A program made the translations under genes and the position numbers. The notes beneath the pieces are model-generated. The model was not told the origin of the DNA. It made no database searches and saw only the letters and a program-made list of their open reading frames with translations. Positions 1-10,629 of a stretch of DNA of 64,000 nt are shown here, piece by piece. How positions within the stretch are numbered: the first letter of the stretch is position 1; each line of letters opens with the position of its first letter. This DNA comes from Micromonospora lupini (GTDB taxonomy: Bacteria; Actinomycetota; Actinomycetes; Mycobacteriales; Micromonosporaceae), in contig NZ_JAPENL010000002.1 in NCBI RefSeq assembly GCF_026342015.1, positions 2,485,001-2,549,000 of the forward strand, given 5' to 3'.

Positions 1-130
1 GGGCCGGCATGCTGGACACGAACCGCTGGCTGAGCGGGTCCGCGCAGCCCTCGACCAGGTCCGCGATGTCGCCGGCCTGAAACGGCCGCAGCCGCACCCC
101 GTGCGCCTCGACGACCTGCTGCGGGCTCAT
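1..130 (-). CDS. GNAT-family N-acetyltransferase, N-terminal fragment (cut by window edge)
   Basis: Reading leftward from the ATG at 128-130 gives 43 residues beginning MSPQQVVEAHGVRLRPFQ and then a GDIADLVEGCADPLSQRF segment. This is the usual first strand and helix of RimJ/RimL-type GNAT acetyltransferases, which move an acetyl group from acetyl-CoA to an amine. The acetyl-CoA loop lies outside the window. The ATG overlaps the TGA of the upstream double-GNAT gene by 4 nt (ATGA), so the two are probably translationally coupled. The opening resembles those of both domains of that neighbour, which suggests a local duplication. The substrate cannot be inferred. Confidence 0.75.
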   Translation of the reverse strand, partial: MSPQQVVEAHGVRLRPFQAGDIADLVEGCADPLSQRFVSSMPA

Positions 131-1278
131 GCCAGGTCCCCGGCGAGCAGCGCGGCCACCCAGGCGTCGACCCGCTCACCCCGGTGCTGAACCCCACCCC
201 GGGCGGTCCCCTCGAACGTGAAGCCCGCCTTCTCGGCGGCCCGCCGGGAGGCGGTGTTGCCCACGTTCGCCTTCCACTCGATCCGGGCCAGGCCCAGCGT
301 GGTGAAACCCCAGGCGCTCACCGCGATCAGGGCGGCCGGCAGGTATCCCCGGCCGCGGGCCGCCGGGGCGGTCATGAAGCCCACGTCCGCGAGCAGCGGG
401 TCGGCGGGGGAGAGCCGCAGGTCAAGCGAGGCGACGTACCTGTCGTCCGGGTCGGCGACCACGAAGCAGGCGGCGTCCCCCCGGGCCCAGGCGTCCTGGC
501 CGAAGGCCCGGTACCCCTGTGCGTCGGAGCGGTCGTACGGATCTGGAACTGTGGTCCACCGGATCGATTCCGGGTCCCGACAGGTCTGCACCACGGCATC
601 CAGATCCCGCTCCTCCATCGGCCGCAGCAGCAGCTCACCGGTCGCCGAGGTGGCGAACAGGGTCGGCTGTGGGCGGCCGAAGACGGCGGCCCGGCGGGCG
701 GCCAGGGTGCCGGGGCCGGCCGGCCCGGTCGATCCGGGTTCGGGCACCTCGCCGGGCAGCAGCGAGCCGATCCAGGTGTCCGCCCCGTTGTGCGGCTCCA
801 CCTCGGCCGACCGGACCCGGCCGTCGATCCGGAACCCGGCCCGGAGCGCGACCAGCCGGGAGGCGTGATTACCCACCTCGGCCTGCCAGATCAGTCGGCG
901 CAGCGCCAGCTTCTCGAAGGACCAGCGGGCGACCGCCCGGGCGGCCCGGACGGTCACGCCCCGCCCGCGCGCCCAGGGGGCCGTCCAGTAGCCGATCTCA
1001 CCGGTGCCGGAACGCTCGATGGAGACCAGCCCGCACGAGCCGAGGAGGTCGCCGGTGGCCGCGTCGCAGACCGCGAACGGCGCCCCGGTGCCGTCCGCCC
1101 AGGCCCGCGCGCTCACCTCGGTGACGAAACCGTGGGCGTGTTCGCGAAGGTATGGGCGCGGTACGGTGGTCCAACGCTGAATGTCCCGATCCTGGCAGGC
1201 ACGGTGTACGCCGTCGGCGTCGGCCTCCCGCCAGGGTCGCAGCAGCACGCCGTCCTCGATGATCTCCGCAGGCTCCAC
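127..1278 (-). CDS. Tandem-domain GNAT N-acetyltransferase
   Basis: Two RimJ/RimL-like GNAT domains lie in one chain of about 383 residues. Each starts with an LLRP(W/M)xExD strand, continues with an IRWTTVPxPY-like segment, and has an acetyl-CoA binding loop (WARGRGV in the first, AARGRGY in the second). Each ends with a VGNxASRxxAxxAGF motif that is typical of the family. The target amine is unknown. I chose the GTG at 1276-1278 (VEPAEII); an in-frame start at 1392 adds 38 basic residues that do not look like part of the fold. Neither start has a convincing ribosome binding site. The gene overlaps the next acetyltransferase by 4 nt. Confidence 0.8.
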   Translation of the reverse strand: MEPAEIIEDGVLLRPWREADADGVHRACQDRDIQRWTTVPRPYLREHAHGFVTEVSARAWADGTGAPFAVCDAATGDLLGSCGLVSIERSGTGEIGYWTAPWARGRGVTVRAARAVARWSFEKLALRRLIWQAEVGNHASRLVALRAGFRIDGRVRSAEVEPHNGADTWIGSLLPGEVPEPGSTGPAGPGTLAARRAAVFGRPQPTLFATSATGELLLRPMEERDLDAVVQTCRDPESIRWTTVPDPYDRSDAQGYRAFGQDAWARGDAACFVVADPDDRYVASLDLRLSPADPLLADVGFMTAPAARGRGYLPAALIAVSAWGFTTLGLARIEWKANVGNTASRRAAEKAGFTFEGTARGGVQHRGERVDAWVAALLAGDLA

Positions 1279-1385
1279 CCGTGCATCGTGCCGGAACGTT
1301 CGCCGAGGGCGTAACCGGATAACGTCCCGGGCGCATCCCGTGCGCGAGTTATGTCGGGTTCGGCGAGGTGGACCGCCGCCACCAG

Positions 1386-1415
1386 TGACCATCGCGCCGA
1401 TGTTGCGCCTACGAT
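1386..1415 (+). promoter_or_regulatory. Probable secA promoter
   Basis: TGACCA at 1386-1391 and TACGAT at 1410-1415 are separated by 18 nt and fit a housekeeping actinobacterial promoter. Transcription would start near 1422 and leave a leader of about 25 nt carrying the AGGGGAG ribosome binding site before the GTG at 1447. Confidence 0.45.
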
Positions 1416-1446
1416 GGTTCGAGACTGTCTAGGGGAGCGTTGATCC

Positions 1447-4374
<2,928 letters not shown>

Positions 4375-4388
4375 CCGATCGCACGTCC

Positions 4389-4423
4389 CGATGGGCCCTG
4401 GCCGACGAGGCCGGGGCCCATCG
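4389..4423 (+). terminator. Terminator hairpin after secA
   Basis: Arms at 4389-4403 and 4409-4423 are 15 nt long with one G.T pair and a 5-nt loop, beginning 15 nt after the secA stop. There is no clear T-tract, as is common in high-GC actinobacteria. Confidence 0.75.
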
Positions 4424-4481
4424 GCGTCTCCACCCCCGCATCCCCGGCCACGCCCGGCGCTCGGGCGGCCGGCGCCGGACT

Positions 4482-4640
4482 GCCCGTGGTCCGGGTCGCC
4501 CGTGGTCCGGGCCGCCCGTGGTCCGGGTCGCCCGTGGTCCGGGTTGCCCGTGGTCCGGGTCGCCCGTGGTCCGGGTCGCCCGTGGTCCGGGTCGCCCGTG
4601 GTCCGGGTCGCCCGTGGTCCGGGCCGCCCGTGGTCGGGTG
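4482..4640 (+). repeat. 16-bp tandem repeat tract, about 10 copies
   Basis: Nine full copies of GCCCGTGGTCCGGGYY start at 4482, 4498, 4514, 4530, 4546, 4562, 4578, 4594 and 4610. A truncated tenth copy starts at 4626. Only the last two bases vary (TC, CC or TT). The tract lies between secA and the convergent gene at 4784-5365. Because 16 is not a multiple of 3, it encodes different repeat peptides in each frame, so the ORFs crossing it are unlikely to be genes. Confidence 0.95.
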
Positions 4641-4783
4641 AAGATCATCCCGGTTTGCGGGAAGTCGGGGTGTCAGCGCGAGGTTGATGCCGCGCTTTCT
4701 TGAAAGTCGAGTCGATCAACGCCGGGCAGCGCGGCGCCCGGCGGCGGGACGGTGGCCGTGCGGGCGGGCCCTCGGGCGGGTGG
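4641..4783. other. Intergenic stretch between the repeat tract and the Rv3235-type gene
   Basis: No gene is seen here. A GCCGGGC/GCCCGGC inverted repeat at 4721-4742 could end transcription of the leftward gene that stops at 4784. A small CTTTCTTGAAAG dyad lies just before it. Confidence 0.4.
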
Positions 4784-5365
4784 TCAGAGGACGTGCAGGG
4801 CCGTGCACAGCCAGCGGCCTCGCCGGTGTTCCAGACGTAGCGCCATGGCCCAGCTCCGACCGCCGGCGCCGCTGATCACGGCGGCCGCTTCCACCGCGGC
4901 TTCCCGAGGCTCGCACACCCGCAGCCGGAGCAGCCGCAGAGCCGGCCGTGCTGCTCGACGGCGAGCCGGCCCGGCCCGCCCGGTCGCCCGGGCCAACTCG
5001 GTGAGCAGTTCGACGGCCCGGCCCGGGTCGAGCAGTGGGCGCACCTGGGCCGGCGAGCGGTAGCCGTTGACCACCTCCAGGCAGGTGCCGACGAAGCGGT
5101 GCGCGGCTCGGGTCGCCTCGGGGGCGGTCGCCGGTGGCAGCGGCGCACCCGGGTGGCTGGCGGGTCGCGTGGGCGTTCGGCGTGGGGCGGTGCGGCGCTC
5201 CGCCGGCCGGACCGGATCCGGTCGTGTCGAGGCGAACAGGTCGAGGGCGAGCTGGCCGTGGGTAGGCCCCGGCCAGTACGTCTCGTCCGGATACGGCGGA
5301 TCGATGGGCGGGACGGGACGCAGCCGCACAGGTGGCCGGAAGGGACCGGGTCGCCGCTCGCTCAT
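4784..5365 (-). CDS. Rv3235-family (DUF6459-like) conserved protein
   Basis: This 193-residue protein has a Pro/Arg-rich disordered N-terminal half. Its compact C-terminal half reads RFVGTCLEVVNGYRSPAQVR, then LLDPGRAVELLTELAR, and ends with a WAMALRLEHRRGRWLCTALHVL segment. That pattern matches an actinobacterial family found beside secA, named after mycobacterial Rv3235, with no established biochemical function. I chose the ATG at 5363-5365 because AAGGGAGC stands about 8 nt upstream; the longer frame to 5533 lacks a site. A GTTTGC-N4-GTTTGC repeat lies 21 nt upstream of the start, as it does before the neighbouring HTH gene. Confidence 0.75.
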   Translation of the reverse strand: MSERRPGPFRPPVRLRPVPPIDPPYPDETYWPGPTHGQLALDLFASTRPDPVRPAERRTAPRRTPTRPASHPGAPLPPATAPEATRAAHRFVGTCLEVVNGYRSPAQVRPLLDPGRAVELLTELARATGRAGPARRRAARPALRLLRLRVCEPREAAVEAAAVISGAGGRSWAMALRLEHRRGRWLCTALHVL

Positions 5366-5386
5366 CGCTGCTCCCTTTGATCTTGC

Positions 5387-5402
5387 GTTTGCTTTCGTTT
5401 GC
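5387..5402 (-). promoter_or_regulatory. Direct-repeat element GCAAAC-N4-GCAAAC (copy 1)
   Basis: On the minus strand the sequence is GCAAACGAAAGCAAAC. The two hexamers are exactly 10 bp apart, about one helical turn. The element ends 21 nt upstream of the start of the gene at 4784-5365. The same spacing and hexamers occur before the HTH gene at 5594-5821. A head-to-tail binding site for a BldC-like regulator is an inference. Confidence 0.5.
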
Positions 5403-5479
5403 CTCCGACTGCTTCGATTGTGCGCGGCAAAGTGGCCTCGGTCAATGCCTTCGGTGACGAGCGCGCCACCCTCAGGAAA

Positions 5480-5554
5480 GATCCACTCCGGTTCGCCGAC
5501 ATCGCGGTATCCCGCTAGGCCGGACAGCCCCACTTCGGCGATCCGGAGTGGATC
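5480..5554 (-). terminator. Long inverted repeat downstream of the HTH gene
   Basis: Arms at 5480-5499 and 5535-5554 match at 19 of 20 positions around a 35-nt loop. The structure lies 40 nt past the HTH gene stop and before the promoter region of the next leftward gene, so it may act with the hairpin at 5556-5592 to separate the two transcription units. Confidence 0.5.
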
Positions 5555-5555
5555 G

Positions 5556-5592
5556 CCCCGGCCGGCACACCCGTTGGGCGGGCCGGCCGGGG
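5556..5592 (-). terminator. GC-rich terminator hairpin after the HTH gene
   Basis: Perfect 11-nt arms CCCCGGCCGGC/GCCGGCCGGGG at 5556-5566 and 5582-5592 sit directly after the stop codon at 5594-5596. Confidence 0.65.
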
Positions 5593-5593
5593 C

Positions 5594-5821
5594 CTACTCC
5601 GGGTCGCGGTCGACGAGGGGGTTGTCACGTACCCAGTCGGCGGTCTCGGCGTACTTCTGCGCGATGTACTCCTCCAGCCGGGCGCGCTCGACACGCCACT
5701 GACCGCGCCCGCCGATCTTGATCGCGGGCAGTTCCCCGCTGCGGACCATGTGGTAGACCTGCGAGTCCGACACGTTCAGCTCGGTGGCCACGTCGGAGAG
5801 CAGCAGGAACCTCGGCTCCAC
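5594..5821 (-). CDS. Small BldC/excisionase-type helix-turn-helix DNA-binding protein
   Basis: The 75-residue protein is a single winged-helix domain of the MerR/excisionase kind. It starts LLLSDVATELNVSDSQVYHM, continues MVRSGELPAIKIGGRGQWRV (recognition helix and wing), then RARLEEYIAQKYAET and an acidic tail. BldC-family proteins of this size bind direct repeats as head-to-tail oligomers in Streptomyces. That fits the GTTTGC direct repeat found 23 nt upstream of this gene and before the next gene. The start is the GTG at 5819-5821, with TGGAG about 7 nt upstream. Direct autoregulation is an inference; the family assignment is firm, the identity with BldC itself is not. Confidence 0.85.
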   Translation of the reverse strand: MEPRFLLLSDVATELNVSDSQVYHMVRSGELPAIKIGGRGQWRVERARLEEYIAQKYAETADWVRDNPLVDRDPE

Positions 5822-5844
5822 GGGAAACTCCAGGGGTTGACGTC

Positions 5845-5860
5845 GTTTGCCTCAGTTTGC
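5845..5860 (-). promoter_or_regulatory. Direct-repeat element GCAAAC-N4-GCAAAC (copy 2)
   Basis: On the minus strand the sequence is GCAAACTGAGGCAAAC, again with a 10-bp period. It lies 23 nt upstream of the GTG of the HTH gene. See copy 1 at 5387-5402. Confidence 0.5.
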
Positions 5861-6039
5861 CATCGACGGGGCTCACCGCCCAGCACCCACCCGGCGCGAC
5901 GGCGGGCCAAGCAGTGGCCGGACACACCGGCGGGAAACTTCCACCGGCCGGAGCCGGGGTGTATGACGGTCACGGCGTGCGGCATGATCTGCGCCCGTGC
6001 CGGCTGCCGCCGACACAGGACCGAGCGGGGAGACGACAG

Positions 6040-6549
6040 GTGACCGACGAGCTTGTCCGGGTGTACGTGCCGGCGACCGTGCCCATGCTGGCCCGCCTGC
6101 GCGAGCAGGGGCTGACCGCCGACCGGGCGCACGCGGTGACGCCCGCGTTGCGCGAGTGGTACGCCGAGGGCGACGAGGAGGAGCTGGAGTACGTCGCGTT
6201 CACCCGGGCCGCCCAGGACGCGCTGCACCTGCTCAGGGCCGACCCGTCGGCGCCCCGCCGCCGCGTGGTCGTCTCGGTCGACCTGCCGCCCGCCGCGCTC
6301 GGCCGTGGCGACGGTGAGCTGGGTTCCAGCACTGTGACGTTGGCCGACACCGTCCCGGTAAGCGCCGTCGCGGCGATCCACGTGGACGGCGCGGACGCCG
6401 TCGAGGAGGTCGCCGCCGCCGCCGACGTGGTGGCAGAGGCCGCCGCCGGTGACCCGGATGCGCAGTTCACAGTCGACGGCGCCGAGGATCACGAGCTGGA
6501 GTGGTACGACGTGACGGAGCTGGACCTGCTGCTGCGCGCCACCGACTGA
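6040..6549 (+). CDS. Conserved actinobacterial protein (DUF6912-like)
   Basis: The protein has 169 residues. It begins VTDELVRVYVPATVPMLARL, followed by an Arg/Glu-rich helix, a REWYAEGDEEELEYVAFTRA segment and an acidic C-terminus with HELEWYDVTELDLLL. This pattern matches a family of unknown function conserved in actinobacteria and often near secA. No catalytic motif, signal peptide or membrane span is visible. The GTG at 6040 was chosen because GGGGAGAC lies 8 nt upstream; the frame opens earlier at 5857 without a ribosome site. The assignment to DUF6912 is from memory of the pattern and only moderately sure. Confidence 0.7.
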   Translation: MTDELVRVYVPATVPMLARLREQGLTADRAHAVTPALREWYAEGDEEELEYVAFTRAAQDALHLLRADPSAPRRRVVVSVDLPPAALGRGDGELGSSTVTLADTVPVSAVAAIHVDGADAVEEVAAAADVVAEAAAGDPDAQFTVDGAEDHELEWYDVTELDLLLRATD

Positions 6550-6554
6550 GTCGC

Positions 6555-6574
6555 TGACGGCCCGCAGGCCGTCA
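6555..6574. terminator. Short hairpin between convergent genes
   Basis: TGACGGCC-CGCA-GGCCGTCA is a perfect 8-bp stem with a 4-nt loop. It starts 6 nt after the stop of the rightward gene and lies downstream of the leftward membrane-protein gene, so it could serve both. Confidence 0.6.
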
Positions 6575-6628
6575 CCGGCCAGGCGAGCCGGCACCCGTCA
6601 AGAGGCCCACACCGGCCAGGCGAGCCGG
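6573..6628. repeat. 19-bp direct repeat in the intergenic region
   Basis: CACCGGCCAGGCGAGCCGG occurs at 6573-6591 and again at 6610-6628, a period of 37 bp. It is followed by two AGTGGCCGGG copies. No function is evident. Confidence 0.85.
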
Positions 6629-6671
6629 TAGTGGCCGGGTAGCCGCCAGTGGCCGGGCAAGGTTGCCGCGG

Positions 6672-7766
6672 TCAGCGAGCCGGATCGGCCCGAGCCGGGT
6701 CGACATCGGCGGCGTCGTGAGCGGTCGTGTCCGCTTCGTCCTCGCCGGCACCGGCTGCCGGCGGTGCGGCGCCGGGATCCTCGGTCACGGCGGGGTCGTC
6801 GTCGGTGCGCGCCGGTCCGAGCGTGCGGCCGAACGCGATGAGCGCGGTCAGCGCCCCCACGAAGAGCATCCAGATGCCGTTGTCCACCCGCGAGGTGCCC
6901 AGCGAGGTCTGCGCCACGGCGTCCGCCTCGCTGAGCGCGCTGGCCAGGTCCAGCAGTGACCGGCCGCCGATCCGGATGATCACCTCGGCGAGCAGCAGGA
7001 GCAGGCCCGGCCCGGCGCCGGCGAGCAGGTAGGCCGGCCAGCGCAGCGCGGGCGTCTGCGGATCGCGCCGCAGGGCTCGCCGCCGCGCCCAGGTGAGGTA
7101 GCCGAAGGCGAGCAGCCCGGCGAGCAGCCCGGCGATGAGCGACTCGGTGCGCGACACCCACTTGGCCGCGTCGACGAGCGACTGCTGGCTGTCGCCCGCG
7201 CCGAAGAGGTCGAACAGCGGGTCCCGGGCACGGCTGAACGCCACCACGAAGATCAGTGCGCCCAGCGCGGCGGTCACCACCGCGCCGACCGCGGGGGCCG
7301 TTCGCGCGCCGGCGATTGCTCCGCCGATGATCGCGGCGGCCGCCGCGGTGCCGGCGATCACGTTTGTGGTCGAGGTGTCGAAGTAGGTGAGGTTGATCGC
7401 CAGCGCGGCGGCCAGCCCGACCACCATCCCCGCGCCGATCGCGCCGACGAAGCGCAGGGTCGACCTGTCGCCGTACCGCCGGGTCAGCAGGTTGCCGCCG
7501 GCCAGGGCGGTGGCGGCCCCGGCCACCAGCGCGGCCGAGATCACGCCGGGCAGGGCGAACGCGGAGAGACTGATCGCGGTGATGCCGGCCGCCGCCGAGG
7601 TGATGGCCTCCCGGGTCGACCAGAGCATGGCGGCCAGCCAGCCGAGCGCCAGCAGCGCGAGCACGGCCGCGCCGGGCGCGGGCGCCGGCCCCCCGCTGGG
7701 GGTGGCCGCGTCGACCGCCGGCTGGTCCGACTCCGCGGCTGGGACGCGGCCGGGCTGCTTGGTCAT
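6672..7766 (-). CDS. Polytopic membrane protein of unknown function
   Basis: The 364-residue protein has a hydrophilic N-terminus of about 30 residues. It is followed by roughly eight or nine hydrophobic segments, including AAVLALLALGWLAAMLW, ITAISLSAFALPGVISAALV, MVVGLAAALAINLTY and LLAGAGPGLLLLLAEVIIRI. A Pro/Asp-rich tail of about 60 residues follows. I recognise no transporter or enzyme signature. Similar proteins are common in actinobacteria, usually annotated as hypothetical. The ATG at 7764-7766 has AAGGGGAG 6-8 nt upstream, which decides the start; the frame continues open to 8216 without support. Confidence 0.75.
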   Translation of the reverse strand: MTKQPGRVPAAESDQPAVDAATPSGGPAPAPGAAVLALLALGWLAAMLWSTREAITSAAAGITAISLSAFALPGVISAALVAGAATALAGGNLLTRRYGDRSTLRFVGAIGAGMVVGLAAALAINLTYFDTSTTNVIAGTAAAAAIIGGAIAGARTAPAVGAVVTAALGALIFVVAFSRARDPLFDLFGAGDSQQSLVDAAKWVSRTESLIAGLLAGLLAFGYLTWARRRALRRDPQTPALRWPAYLLAGAGPGLLLLLAEVIIRIGGRSLLDLASALSEADAVAQTSLGTSRVDNGIWMLFVGALTALIAFGRTLGPARTDDDPAVTEDPGAAPPAAGAGEDEADTTAHDAADVDPARADPAR

Positions 7767-8242
7767 CGTCTCCCCTTCGAGGCGCCAGGTCACCGACCAT
7801 TCAGGGTACGCGGACCGCCGCGACCCCCACCGAACGAGCCACACCCCGCGTAGTACGCGCCTCCGCCGGCGTACGTCAAGGGGGTCGCAACGGGCCCACG
7901 GACGGCGACCGACGTCAGGGGCTGGGGCGAGCGTCCCCGGCGGAGGGATCAAGCCTGACCGCCCGGAGCCGGGGCACGGTCGCCCCAGCCCCACCACCGC
8001 AACCATGTCCCGGGGCCGGGGACGCTCGCCCCAGCCCCACCCCGGCGAGCGGTAAGGAGAGAAAGGGCAGCCGGTCCTGAGCAACCGGGTGGTGGCGCAG
8101 GTGAGCCGAGCACCCCCGCATGAAAGAATCGTGGGAGGTCCCGCCGCTGCTCGGCCCCCCGCGCGGCGTCCGGTGTCCGGCCGTCCGGTCGGTGCCCGCG
8201 GGTCCGGTTTCGCCACTGCTGTCGAGATCGCCAGGAGCCTTG
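7767..8242. other. 476-bp intergenic region between divergent genes
   Basis: No gene is supported here. The region holds the upstream sequences of the membrane-protein gene and of pruA, and the nested repeat at 7918-8038. ORFs crossing it are repeat-driven or antisense shadows. Confidence 0.6.
7918..8038. repeat. Perfect 23-bp inverted repeat with a further internal copy
   Basis: The arms at 7918-7940 and 8016-8038 are exact reverse complements with a core of GGGGCTGGGGCGAGCG. They are separated by 75 bp. A further copy of the CGCCCCAGCCCCACC core lies inside, at about 7981-7995, in direct orientation to the right arm. The arrangement resembles intergenic palindromic repeat families more than a terminator. 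Confidence 0.85.
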
Positions 8243-9871
8243 ATGGATGCCGTGTTCTCCGTTCCCGAGCCGCGCAACGAGCCGGTTCGCAACTACGAGC
8301 CGGGCAGCGGAGACCGGGAGCGGCTCCAGCGGCGGCTGACCGAGCTGGCCGCCGAGCGCATCGACCTGCCGATGACCATCGGCGGCGAGCAGCGGATGGC
8401 GGGCGGCGACCCGATCAACGTGGTGCAGCCGCACAAGCACGCCCACGTGCTCGGCGTGACCGCGCACGCCACCCACGACGACGCCCGCGCCGCGATCAAG
8501 GCAGCCAAGGACGCCGCTCCGATGTGGCGGGCGCTGCCGTTCGAGGAGCGCGCCGCGATCTTCCTGCGTGCCGCCGAGCTGCTCGCCGGCCCCTGGCGGG
8601 ACACTCTCAACGCCGCCACGATGCTCGGCCAGTCGAAGACCGCGATCCAGGCGGAGATCGACGCCGCCTGTGAGTTCATCGACTTCCTGCGGTTCAACGT
8701 GCACTTCGCCCGCCGCCTGTTGGAAGAGCAGCCCGCGTCCTCGCCGGGCGTCTGGAACCGCTTCGACCACCGCCCGCTGGAGGGCTTCGTCTACGCGGTC
8801 ACCCCGTTCAACTTCACTGCCATCGCCGGCAACCTGCCGTCGGCGCCGGCGCTGCTCGGCAACACGGTGATCTGGAAGCCGGGCCCGACCCAGCAGTTCT
8901 CCGCGCACTTCACCATGCGGCTCTTCGAGGCGGCCGGCCTGCCGCCCGGCGTGATCAACATGGTCACCGGTCGGGGCGAGGAGGTCTCCGACGTGGTGCT
9001 CGCCGACCCGGACCTGGCCGGCATCCACTTCACCGGCTCGACAAAGGTCTTCCAGCAGTTGTGGCGGACCGTCGGCGACAACATCGCCCGCTACCGGGGC
9101 TACCCGCGTCTGGTCGGCGAGACCGGCGGCAAGGACTTCGTGGTCGCGCACACAAGCGCCGACGTGGACGCCCTGCACACCGCGCTGATCCGGGGCGCGT
9201 ACGAGTACCAGGGCCAGAAGTGCTCGGCGGCCTCGCGGGCGTACGTGCCGCGCTCGCTCTGGGAGGGTGGCCTGCGCGACCGTCTGGCCGCCACCGCGGA
9301 CTCGCTCACCTACGGCGACGTGGCCGACTTCGGCAACTTCGGTGGCGCGGTGATCGACGACAAGGCGTTCGCCCGGCACACCGCGGCGCTGGAGCTGATC
9401 GCCGGTGACGACAGCTGCCGGGTCCTCGCCGGCGGGACGGCCGACGACTCGGTCGGATACTTCGTCCGGCCGACGCTCTTCGAGTGCGGAGACGCCGCCC
9501 ACGAGACGTTCACCACCGAGTACTTCGGGCCGATCCTGGGCGTGCACGTGTTCGACGACGCGCGCTTCGACGAGGTGGTGGCGCAGGCCGAGTCGATCGC
9601 CCCGTACGCGCTGACGGGGTCGGTGTTCGCCACCGACCGCCGGGTGATCGACGCGGTCGGCGAGCGCATGCGGTACGCGGCCGGCAACTTCTACATCAAC
9701 GACAAGCCGACCGGCGCGGTGGTCGGGCAGCAGCCGTTCGGCGGTGCCCGGGCCAGCGGCACCAACGACAAGGCGGGCTCCTGGCTCAACCTGGTCCGCT
9801 GGGTGTCGCCGCGGACGATCAAGGAGACCTTCGTGCCGCCGACCGACCACACGTACCCCCACATGGGCTGA
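8243..9871 (+). CDS. pruA: L-glutamate gamma-semialdehyde dehydrogenase (P5C dehydrogenase)
   Basis: The enzyme oxidises glutamate-5-semialdehyde (from pyrroline-5-carboxylate) to glutamate with NAD+, the second step of proline degradation. The 542 residues show the eukaryote-type P5CDH N-terminus (NEPVRNYEPGSGDRERLQ). The ALDH core has VTPFNFTAIAGNL, the GNTVIWKPGP cofactor segment, catalytic Glu in GETGGKDF and catalytic Cys in GQKCSAASRAYVP, and it ends with PFGGARASGTNDKAGS. The length fits the monofunctional single-domain enzyme. The ATG at 8243 has AGGAG 6 nt upstream. No proline dehydrogenase is adjacent, so the gene is not in a visible put operon. Confidence 0.95.
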   Translation: MDAVFSVPEPRNEPVRNYEPGSGDRERLQRRLTELAAERIDLPMTIGGEQRMAGGDPINVVQPHKHAHVLGVTAHATHDDARAAIKAAKDAAPMWRALPFEERAAIFLRAAELLAGPWRDTLNAATMLGQSKTAIQAEIDAACEFIDFLRFNVHFARRLLEEQPASSPGVWNRFDHRPLEGFVYAVTPFNFTAIAGNLPSAPALLGNTVIWKPGPTQQFSAHFTMRLFEAAGLPPGVINMVTGRGEEVSDVVLADPDLAGIHFTGSTKVFQQLWRTVGDNIARYRGYPRLVGETGGKDFVVAHTSADVDALHTALIRGAYEYQGQKCSAASRAYVPRSLWEGGLRDRLAATADSLTYGDVADFGNFGGAVIDDKAFARHTAALELIAGDDSCRVLAGGTADDSVGYFVRPTLFECGDAAHETFTTEYFGPILGVHVFDDARFDEVVAQAESIAPYALTGSVFATDRRVIDAVGERMRYAAGNFYINDKPTGAVVGQQPFGGARASGTNDKAGSWLNLVRWVSPRTIKETFVPPTDHTYPHMG

Positions 9872-9882
9872 CCTGCGGCGAC

Positions 9883-9913
9883 CCGCCGGCGGCGTGTACC
9901 GCGCCGCCGGCGG
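9883..9913 (+). terminator. Terminator hairpin after pruA
   Basis: Perfect 12-bp arms CCGCCGGCGGCG/CGCCGCCGGCGG surround a 7-nt loop, starting 12 nt after the stop codon. Confidence 0.75.
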
Positions 9914-10046
9914 CCGGCCGAGGGACGCGATCCATCGATAGTCCTCAACGGACAGTCTGCCGCCGACAGTGCACATAGGAAGTCCTGTCGGGTGGCAAAC
10001 TGCCAAATCCTGGACGCCGGGAGCGCAAAGTGGCAGCGTAACGGGC

Positions 10047-10562
10047 ATGGCGGAATCCGGAGTCAACCCTACGGCGGCGGCCCTTCTCGGGCTCCTCCAC
10101 GAGGGCCCGATGACAGGCGGTCAGTTGATGGCCGCCGCTGAGCGCCGTCTGGCGCCGTACTGGTCGATGACCCGCAGTCAGGTCTACCGCGAGTTGCCGG
10201 TGCTGGCCGAGCGGGGTTACGTGCGGCTCGGCAAGCCGGGCCCCCGCATGAGTCAGCCCTACGCGCTCACCGCGAGCGGGAAACGGACATTTTCCCGCTG
10301 GCTGGCGGAGAACCCGGGGCGGGACACCATCCGTAACCCGATCGCGCTGCGGATGGCCTTCGGCAACCTGCACTCGTCCAGCCAGCTCAAGAGCCTGTAC
10401 GCCTCGGCGAACGAGTACCACACCGAGGCCCTCGCTCAGGTACGCGAACAGGTCAAGAACGCCAAACGGGACGGCGAGACGTACGACGCCAGCGCGCTGG
10501 AGTTCGCCGTCGCCTACCACCGGGCGGCCCTGTCGTGGCTGAAATCCGCCCCCGCCGGGTGA
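10047..10562 (+). CDS. PadR-family transcriptional regulator
   Basis: The 171-residue protein has a PadR winged helix at about residues 9-85 (AALLGLLHEGPMTGGQLMAA, then SMTRSQVYRELPVLAERGYV, then a beta-hairpin ending PYALTASGKRTFSRWL). It is followed by a helical C-terminal dimerisation domain. PadR repressors usually respond to phenolic or hydrophobic ligands and often control nearby efflux or enzyme genes; the target here is unknown. The ATG at 10047 removes a 26-residue extension that does not fit the family. A TGGC-N5-GCCA dyad at 9993-10005 could be an autoregulatory site. Confidence 0.85.
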   Translation: MAESGVNPTAAALLGLLHEGPMTGGQLMAAAERRLAPYWSMTRSQVYRELPVLAERGYVRLGKPGPRMSQPYALTASGKRTFSRWLAENPGRDTIRNPIALRMAFGNLHSSSQLKSLYASANEYHTEALAQVREQVKNAKRDGETYDASALEFAVAYHRAALSWLKSAPAG

Positions 10563-10612
10563 TCTCCGGCAGGTTCGCCGACACGGAACGAGCTGTGCTG
10601 CTCCCGGCACAG

Positions 10613-10629
10613 TACGCTTGTCTGTCGTG
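10613..10629 (+). promoter_or_regulatory. Probable leaderless start of prfB
   Basis: TACGCT at 10613-10618 matches the TANNNT -10 pattern and ends 8 nt before the GTG at 10627. No Shine-Dalgarno sequence can fit, so a leaderless transcript is likely. Confidence 0.45.

Noticed and set aside
7949..10066. 705-residue minus-strand frame across pruA
   Set aside because: It is antisense to an intact aldehyde dehydrogenase and its N- and C-terminal parts run through the repeat and promoter regions.
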